A stretch of 64,000 nucleotides of DNA. It comes from Sanghuangporus weigelae. Lineage: Eukaryota > Basidiomycota > Agaricomycetes > Hymenochaetales > Hymenochaetaceae. Location of the stretch: the NCBI GenBank assembly GCA_033182465.1, contig CP137323.1, forward strand, positions 868,001-932,000, written 5' to 3'. A program made the position numbers and the translations under genes. Shown one piece after another: positions 56,681 to 64,000 of the stretch (the first letter of the stretch is position 1; each line of letters begins with the position of its first letter). The notes below the pieces were generated by a model, which was given only the letters and a program-made list of their open reading frames with translations, made no database searches and was not told the origin of the DNA.

Positions 56681-57435
56681 CTGCCTTTTTCATATGTATT
56701 GTCACTTGCGACTTCTGTGATTTTTGTCACACAGAACACCTCAAAATATAAAAATCACCATATCTCACTCAATTCTTGACCGTTCTGCATGATCTAAGTT
56801 TCGAAATTTATAGTTTTAAAATATGTTTCAAACTCTAACAAGGATGAAGAGAAATGAGCAAAGAATGAGTGAGATATGTCGTAAAAGGTTGATTTTAGAC
56901 ACTTCCTTCATGTGCAGTTTTTCCTGCCCTCAGACTGGGTGCTACAACAACCTAGACTGCATCAAAGTGATGCTATTGGTATAATATCACAGACATCAGA
57001 TTTCCTAAGAATAAATTTATTTTGAGGTCTGGGGGTCCTTGAGAAAAGGTAGGTTTGAGCTCAGCCAAGACATGCATCAAACCAGCAGATACAACACAGA
57101 ATAGAGCTTAAAGTCAGCCTGTAAACTTAAAATAAAATAATCATATCATTTTGGACTTGCTTATAGGACTGTAGAAGCAGGGATGAGGGCAGGAAAAACT
57201 GCACATGAAAGATGTATCTAAAATCGACCTTTTACGACATATCTCACTCATTCTTTGCTCATTTCTCTTCATCCTTGTTAGAGTTTGAAACATATTTTAA
57301 AACTATGAGTTTAGCAACTTAGATTATGTAAAACAGTCAAGAATTGAGTGAGATATGGTGATTTTTATATTTTGAGGTGTTCTGTGTAACAAAAATCACA
57401 GAAGTCGCAAGTGACAATACATATGAAAAAGGCAG
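56681..57435. mobile_element. Foldback MITE family B, copy 2
   Basis: 755 bp, same CTGCCTTTTTCATATG ends and TA flanks (56679-56680 and 57436-57437) as the copy at 35827-36584, and about 95% alike by eye. Inserted within decayed Gypsy sequence. Confidence 0.88.
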
Positions 57436-57437
57436 TA

Positions 57438-58242
57438 ATATAGAATCTGGTTTCCATCTCGGCTTCTTGTTCTGCAAGTCTAAAGCTTATATCTCTTTAT
57501 GGTATCCTAACAAAGATCGGACTGCCTCCTGATTTGGTCATGACATATGCCTAAGCATTGACTTATTGTAACGTAGTCGTTGATAGGGAGACTGAATTGT
57601 CTTGTACAAATCTAGACTTATACCCTCAATTCTAGTGCGCATTATTAGTCTGCTTCAGGTCAATAAGCGATTTGAATATCTCTGAACGGGGACCTTAAAG
57701 AAGCTTGTTGGACCCTGTATAGCTTAGACCAATTCAGTATAAATTATATATGAGTGACGGCGCGGTCTTCTCAATTCGTATCTTCTCAAAATGCCTTCTC
57801 ACAGCCCTTTTATACACCTTTCACACATGTGGCATTGTATGAAGAAGGTATTGAGGTTAATTTGTAGGCCTCATTGGATCACTATTGAATAGCTACAGTA
57901 AGTGTTGGCATTGATATCCAAGTTGATTTCTTCTGATGTGGTATTAGAATCATGATTGAGACAACTGTTATGACTAGGGTGGAGCCGCTTTTTTTGGTAG
58001 TTTCACATTGCTATCACCCAATGCTTATCTGGTATAGGCTTCTGTCATTATGCTCTTGCTTTCCTTTCTGATCGCACTAGTAGAGAGCATGCAAATGAGC
58101 TGAATCTGAGTTTCAAGGATTTATATATCACATCTTGTAGAGCTATTGTTTAATAATAACGACGGATCCTGTGCTATTCCTTATGTTTATGTCTAGGCAA
58201 TTTTATAGCCTGACATCGTTCTAACATTTACGCCTGGTCATC
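57438..58242. other. Decayed sequence downstream of Gypsy gag
   Basis: AT-rich, no readable frame or repeat. Expected to be the Gypsy gag-protease junction and other insertions. Confidence 0.4.
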
Positions 58243-59457
58243 CTAAAAACTCTCACCATTGACTATCTCTTTCAGCTCAGCTGGGACTACTTGCATGTCA
58301 ACATCTTCGAAGGATAATTCCTTCACATTGCTGAGCTCTTTGAGGAGAGCCAGTCTGTCTTCTGGTTCAAAGGCAGCAATGATGGACCTGATTGCCTCAT
58401 GACCACATGGGCAATCCATAATGAAGTGACCAGTCTGGCCACACTTGTAGCATGCGCATTGAGCACGTGCTTGGTTCATGGCGACATCTATGGGTTGTCC
58501 AAATCCTCCATATGTCACTTCTGTCGCATCATGACGATTAGTCTGAGGGAAAGGTGCTGCTTGCTAAGCAGGTTGTTGAGGGAGTTGAGCGTAAGGATGA
58601 GCGAACTCCAGCTGTCTGACTGGTTGGGTGGTGACTGAACATTGTCCTTGACATTGTGCGGCCAAGTTTCTGATTTGACATTCCACATTGTCCACCTTAA
58701 TTGCTCGCTTCCTCCAATCAACATATGTTGTTGGCTCTAGGTTAGTTCACATAACTCTGTTGACGATGGCTGAGTAGAGTGCTTCCTTGAGCCTGTCAAT
58801 AACTATCCCATCATGCTCCATCTTTGTGAGTCTGGTGTATATTCTGACAATGTCAAACTCGTTGAGGAACTTGTCGGCTTTCTAGTCACCTTGCTTTATT
58901 GTGTTAAAGCACTGGAAGGCTTTCTGGTGACAGCTCGGATCATCAAACGAGGTGTTGAGTTTGCTGAGGAATTCCGCCCACATATTACTAATGACAAGGC
59001 ATCCTGTCTGTGATGCCACCACAACATAGTTTTCTGCCCACATTGTTGCACTCCCGCTCTTGAGGTACAAAAGGATGAAGATGATCTTGTTCTTGTTGCT
59101 ATGGAAATATGGCTTGTATGACTTGAGGTACAGCTGTACTTCACACCTAAAGCTGATATAGTCCTTACTGCCTGAGTATTTACATGGAGATGACACACCC
59201 ATCTTCTTGTTCAATATGTTACTACTGGCCTTCATCTGCTGTAGTGCCAATGCAATGGCTGTGGCCATAGCAGTTACTTGGTCTTGATTGAGTGGTCCTG
59301 CCATCGTTGCTGTTGGAGAGGGTGGTGCTTCAGGCGTTGTGCTTTGACTTTCGACTGGTGGAACTGGTTCTCGTAGTTCAGTGAATGACAACAATGATTG
59401 AAGTGGAGGGGCAATTACTGGTTTGGAAGCAACAGGGTGAGGTACGTTTGATATCAA
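58243..59457 (-). pseudogene. Gypsy gag with CCHC zinc knuckle, three stops
   Basis: One frame of 405 codons on the minus strand, interrupted by exactly three stops: TAG at 58884-58882, TGA at 58749-58747 and TAG at 58566-58564. It starts with a Pro-rich segment, then a retrotransposon gag core (SPCKYSGSKDYISFRCEVQL; WAEFLSKLNTSFDDP; EFAHPYAQLPQQP), and ends with CYKCGQTGHFIMDC, a CX2CX4HX4C knuckle. Each stop is one C-to-T or G-to-A step from a codon expected at that place (Trp, Arg, Gln). Confidence 0.88.
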
Positions 59458-60055
59458 TAGTTCTGGTTGAATAGCTTGTTCCTTTGGCAGCTAATAGACT
59501 GCTCACTTGTTGACTATAGAGGCCCAGCTCTTACATGTTTTGTCCTAGATGACCTTGTAGGTATCATTGTTTACACGAGTGATGTATTGATGCCTCAACT
59601 CCGACTATCTGACGTTACTTAGGAAGGTATCCCTCTGTTTGTTAGTTAGCTCTACGGTAATAATCTGGGGGTGGGACGGGAATCAGCAAGTTTAAATGAG
59701 GCCGACTTTGGATATTCGGCTTGTCATAGAAATAGAAGACTATTTAGAAAACTCCAACAAATAGAATAAAAGATAGATCTGGTACTACATAAATTCTATA
59801 CATCACCTACGAGTAGGTCAGGTGATTGCTCCATCAGATCCTAATATGGAGTGTCACATTGACGTCTGAGCATTCTTGGTAATGGGCCTTCGATATGAGT
59901 TAGCACTCATTTGTCTTGCTTACTCAGGGCCGATGCAATGTCATCCAGATCAAAATCAATATGATCTCTTACATCCTCCCAAGTGATGAAGAAATGTTTT
60001 GTTTGTTCTTAATGATGTTCATGAGGATGACAACAAGTCTGATAACGAGTAGGTG
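59458..60055. other. Unannotated 0.6-kb region
   Basis: Upstream of Gypsy gag; might contain remains of its LTR. No terminal repeat pair or frame seen. Confidence 0.4.
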
Positions 60056-60272
60056 CTAGGTGTTAGAAATTGCTTTAGTCAGCATTATAGAATGCACATG
60101 ACAGCATACAAGCAAGATGTATACACGCTCATCGAGAACGCTCGAAGCCATGACAAAGAGAATAGTTAACCAAGGGCGAGCCAGTGAATAGCTAGAAGTA
60201 AAGGACTGTGAGAAATGTCAACAAGCACATCAAATCGGATGGGACATTTACTGTACAATAATTATATCGATC

Positions 60273-60854
60273 TTGATGACCGAAGTATTACAAATGAACT
60301 TCGACATACAAGCAACACACAGAATATTCCCAGGATACATAGTACAGGATGAAATAGAGAAACCTAACCCAGAATACAAGACATACGAACATGTGATAGC
60401 AATATTCTCATATGACGAACGAGATTACTTAATAGATGCGAGAGTACAGATTAAATTCTCAAAGTGTAAATATTTAAAAAAAGGTTAATTTGTTCATATT
60501 AACATTGACATAACTATACAGGAAGAGAGCTAAGAAATAGTATGACGAGTAACAGAAAATATATCAACTAGAGTCAAAGAATTCATTAGACTTATTGATA
60601 CAGAAGGAGTATCAATTATAGACAAGCAGATCACTAAGTTAATAATAGAATATAGAATAAAGTTTATCATTGGCAAGATTAAGATCTTGAAGCCACCAGA
60701 AGAAGGATTCATAAGAATGACAACATATTTATACAAATTAAGCTTTCCAGTAGATGATAGAATGCCAGTTGGGAAGCCAACAGGACTTCTAGAAGAAGAC
60801 ATCATACTGAGCAGGCACAAAAGCTCAGAACTCATGGAGATTGATGATTACTAG
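60273..60854 (+). pseudogene. AT-biased open frame inside the TGTTAGAA element
   Basis: Two open segments in the same frame (60273-60488 and 60546-60854) separated by three stops. Codons end mostly in A or T (aga, ata, gaa), unlike the host genes. It reads DIQATHRIFPGYIVQDEI and later RVKEFIRLIDTEGVSIID and MPVGKPTGLLEED. I recognise no family. Start and any intron are uncertain. Confidence 0.35.
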
Positions 60855-61352
60855 ATACACAAAGATAATCTTCTCAGAAAAGGAGATAGGAAGCAATTGC
60901 AAGTAGTAGATAAGAGTAAAGACATTCCAGCCTGCACAGACAGAGTAGCAGAATGAGTCAATAGGAGTTAAAGCATCAGTCAGATAGTCCAAGTCGAAAG
61001 AAGCATGTAAGTCCTAACTCTGAGGAAGAAAAGCTGTGGAACGAACCAGAAGGAACTGGTAGAACTCAGTATCAAAGACTTACCAGCAAAATTGCTGAAG
61101 ATAGAAAGTATGCACCAGAATGTGCTAGTAACAATTAAACTATAGGAGTAGAGCTCAGGCATTGTAGCACACAGCATTGTGGAGCTGTGAAACTGGTAGA
61201 ACGAACCAGAACATAAAGTATGATCGGAATTGACAAGGAGCTCTAGAAATTGACTTGGAACGCAAGGAATTGACAAGGAAAGGATTGTGGACAGCACAAA
61301 GACAGAGGTAGATAGTTATAGTAGTAGCCATAGCATAGCCACACCTGTAGAG

Positions 61353-61360
61353 TATAAAAG
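61353..61360 (+). promoter_or_regulatory. TATA box of the LTR-like element
   Basis: TATAAAAG, 210 bp before the element's right end. Confidence 0.5.
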
Positions 61361-61709
61361 GAGGCCAAACGAGCCATCCAAGTGTCAGTTTAATTCATCT
61401 TCCAAACACCCTACAAAGCAAGTTGGAATCTTCTCTCATACAAACACTAGCTTGATAGCTACCTTTATCTGATTCATCAATATCACTTATTATCTCAAGC
61501 AGTGTGAGACACTTGCTTCAGTAGTAAATCACATATATTACTCATCTTACTCTGATTCTAACACTAGGATGATTGTCTGTTCTTGTTAAAATATCACAAC
61601 ACATCGGCGTTAAACACCAATGGGCTAGACAGGGTTGCTTGGATAATTTCAGGATGAGCATGATCAGATGGTCGTCAATGTGACTCCTTGCGTGGAGTAG
61701 TGATAACGA

Positions 61710-62655
61710 TGTAGTGGGTAGTGTGTGTCTCTGAAGGTGCTACCAATGTCCGTCCTACTAAGGGTGCTGAATGTATGAAGAAACCTCCAAAAACGAGATG
61801 CCGACGCTATCAGACTCTAAATCCCCACTACTCAGCAGATGCCGGGGACCGTCGGAGACATGATGGAGGGGTGTAGGGATGCCGAAGTATGAAAGGGATA
61901 GGCTAATAGGGTCACTGCTCAAGAGGGGGGATCACAGGAGGCTGCCGACGTGGTGGAAACTCAGACACAGGGTCGGCAGGAGCGTATGAGATGAATATAA
62001 GGGATAAAATGGAGTGAGTGGGCGGAGAAGGCGCCGCTGGGTCATCTGGTATGATGCCTATGTCACTGGATAGGCGCTGACATCAAATAGAGGGGTACAA
62101 GAAGGAGGGGGAGGTCACACAAGTCCGTCGAAGTAGCGTAAACGTGATAGGTGAAAGAAAAGGACTGTATAAGATAAGTATATGGACTAAGCTGGGGTGA
62201 AAGGCTGGAAAGGGTGCCACAGAGGAGTCTGATAGGAGGCCTGTGTCACTAAAGGGTTGCTGACATCAGATAGAGGGGCGCCAACGAGGTACAAAGTGCA
62301 GGGAGAAGGCTCAGAGTTAAATCCTGAGCTTCTACACACTCGCTGAATGTCAGAGCGGCCGAGGCATATCAGAGGCAGCAAAGGCAAGTAGAATGATGAA
62401 TCAAGCAAGAGGAGATGTCAAGAATAATATATAGTCAAGGGGAGGCTTAGAGTGAGGGATATCTTGAACTCCGGTGCTCGGACTAGTACATGCTCACTTT
62501 CTCTAAGATGGTCTCTACCAACCTAATATAAGCTTTATATATACTCTGCTGCTGTCGCCAACACATCCTACTGTCTGACAACATCTCCTGAGTCATCTGG
62601 GTCACCAAGGGCTGCTGCCGGAGCGCTCAGATGAAATCTGCAAGCGGTGTCGGTC
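61710..62655. repeat. Repeat R copy 2 (partial)
   Basis: Starts TGTAGTGGGTAGTG and follows R copy 1 through GGTGCTGAATGTATGAAG, AAGAGGAGATGTCAAG and GAAATCTGCAAGCGG. It then passes straight into copy 3, so copies 2 and 3 are in tandem with a period of about 0.94 kb. It keeps CpG at most sites where copy 1 has TG or CA. Confidence 0.75.
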
Positions 62656-64000
62656 GGCGGTGTCGTATCTGAAGGTGCTACAGATGTCCATCCTACTAAG
62701 GGTGCTGAATGTATGAAGGGACCTCCAAAAATGGGATGCCGACGCTATCAGACTCTCAAAGACCTACTACCCGGCAGGTGCCAGGAACCGTCGGAGACGT
62801 AATGGATGGGTCTAAGGATGCCGCTGGATAAAGGGAATAGGATAACAGGGCCGCCGCTCAAAAGGGGGGATCACAAGAGGCTGCCGACGTGGTATAAACT
62901 CGGCCACAGGAAGGTATGAAGCGTATAAGATGAATATAAAGGATAAAATGGAGTGAGTGGCTGGAGAAGGCGCCGCTGGGTCGTCTGATAGGATGCCTGG
63001 GTCATCGGATGGCCGCCGACGTCGAATAGAGGGGTGCCGGACTGAGGGGGAGGCCGCAGGAATCTGCCGAAGTAGCGTAAACGCGATAGATGAAAGGAAA
63101 AGACCGTATAAGATCAATAGATGGGATAAACTGGAGTGAAAGGCTGGAAAGGACGCCGAAGGGGAGTCTGATAAGAAGCCTGGGTCGCCGAAGGGTCGCC
63201 GATGTCAAATAGAGGGGCGCCGGACAGGTATAAAGTGTGGGGAGGAGGCTCAGGGTTAAATCCCAAGCCCTACTCACTCACTGAACGTCAGAGCGGCAGA
63301 GGCGTACCGGAGGCGGCGAAGGCAAGTAGAATGTGGAGTCAAACAAGAGGAGATGTCAAGGATAGTATATAGTCAAGGGGGAGGCTCAGTACATGAGGGG
63401 AGACTCAGAGTGAGGGATATCTCGAACTCTGGCGCTCAGTCTGGTACATGCTCTTGGAATCCTTGCTAGGCTTGGAATCCTTTCGTCTACAAGCTAGTAT
63501 AAGCTCTATATATACTCTACTGCTGTCGCCGACACATCCTACTGTCTGACAACATCTCCTGAGTCATCTGGGTTGCCAAGGGCCGCTGCCGGAGCGCCCA
63601 GGTGAAATCTGAGAGCGGCAACGTGAGGGGGGCATCCAATCACATGAAATATTGAGTATCTGCAATAACACAGGCGCCGGCGGAGTTGGGCTTGGCGGCG
63701 CGAGTCGGTGGCTTGGCACGCCGATGTACCACATGCCTACCTTCCATACATGGTCTAATGGGGGCCGCCGCGTCGGGGGGAAGTCGGGAAACATTGGAAC
63801 CGATGATTGGAGGCTGATATCGCGTATATGAGACAAAGGGGGCATCAGCCGATGTCCCTGAGGTGTCCGATGCATCGGCGGCACTCAATACAGAGTGTGG
63901 GCGATCCCTAGTGACTAATATGAGTGGCCGGAGCGGCAGTGCTGTGGGGGACTGCCGGACTGGTGGCAGATACATCGTAATGAGGCATGTAAGCATATAT
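62656..64000. repeat. Repeat R copy 3 (runs off the window)
   Basis: Repeats the unit again (GGTGCTGAATGTATGAAG at about 62,700) and continues past the end of copy 2 with sequence matching 45,500-45,866 of copy 1. It is truncated by the window end. It is the most CpG-rich copy. Confidence 0.75.

Larger units (their letters stand above)
60061..61563 (+). mobile_element. TGTTAGAA...TTCTAACA element (solo LTR or non-autonomous LTR element), 5-bp TSD
   Basis: 1,503 bp bounded by the 8-bp inverted ends TGTTAGAA and TTCTAACA and by CTAGG on both sides (60056-60060 and 61564-61568). TG...CA ends plus a 5-bp duplication are LTR-retrotransposon hallmarks, and the ends resemble those of the Copia here. 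I found no direct terminal repeats inside, so it is best read as a long solo LTR. A TATA box at 61353-61360 and pyrimidine-rich leader-like sequence after it fit an LTR promoter. Confidence 0.75.

Overview
This window is nuclear DNA of a filamentous basidiomycete, most likely an Agaricomycete. The evidence is the many short GT-AG introns (about 36-75 nt), tightly packed genes with orthologues typical of mushroom-forming fungi, and a mixture of Copia, Gypsy, Tc1/mariner, hAT-like and foldback elements. No prokaryotic operon structure, rRNA, convincing tRNA or CRISPR array is visible.

Layout. Bases 1-25,515 are a gene-rich block of eleven housekeeping genes: a DNF1-class P4-ATPase lipid flippase; the RNase P/MRP subunit Rpp1/p30; a Bud21/Utp16-like nucleolar protein; an NADP-dependent medium-chain oxidoreductase; a fungal glutathione S-transferase; a mitochondrial protein with two HMG boxes (Abf2/TFAM-like); the RGS and membrane protein Rax1; complex I subunit NDUFA2/B8; a ketopantoate reductase with a probable frameshift; a type-5 peroxiredoxin ending in a PTS1-like tripeptide; the peroxisome biogenesis factor Pex19; and the nuclear pore/SPB protein Ndc1 (twelve counting both the peroxiredoxin and Pex19). 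Several pairs are divergent and share intergenic regions of 175-290 bp. The one mobile element here is a 636-bp hAT-type MITE with an 8-bp target duplication, about 300 bp upstream of the HMG-box gene.

From about 25,565 to the end the window is a transposon island. It holds a 1.24-kb inverted duplication (27.7-29.0 kb and 39.9-41.1 kb) that includes the 3' part of an unrecognised coiled-coil gene and of its decayed paralogue. Between the arms lie a Tc1/mariner transposase (DD34E) broken by one stop codon and an unrecognised multi-exon gene carrying a MITE in what looks like an intron. From 41.6 kb the elements are nested: a degenerate Gypsy element on the minus strand (gag 59.5-58.2 kb, protease 55.1-54.7 kb, reverse transcriptase split between 52.95-52.60 and 44.57-44.31 kb) is interrupted by repeat R, which is itself interrupted by a nearly intact Copia element (46,068-52,338; LTRs differ at 3 of 252 positions; TSD TCCTA). 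The same Gypsy element has also taken insertions of three MITE types. Just left of the Copia is an inverted duplication of a defective Copia RT fragment that could fold into a long hairpin. At the right end are a 1.5-kb TG...CA element with 5-bp TSD and two further R copies, in partial tandem, running off the window.

How it works together. The left block is ordinary cellular machinery (lipid asymmetry, tRNA maturation, ribosome biogenesis, detoxification, mitochondrial DNA and respiration, peroxisomes, nuclear pores). The right block reads as a record of invasion and decay: the premature stops checked are nearly all explicable as C-to-T or G-to-A changes, and the repeat copy next to Gypsy has lost CpG dinucleotides that the copies at the window end retain, which suggests cytosine-methylation or RIP-like mutation. 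Splice sites were assigned by eye, using reading frame and family conservation.
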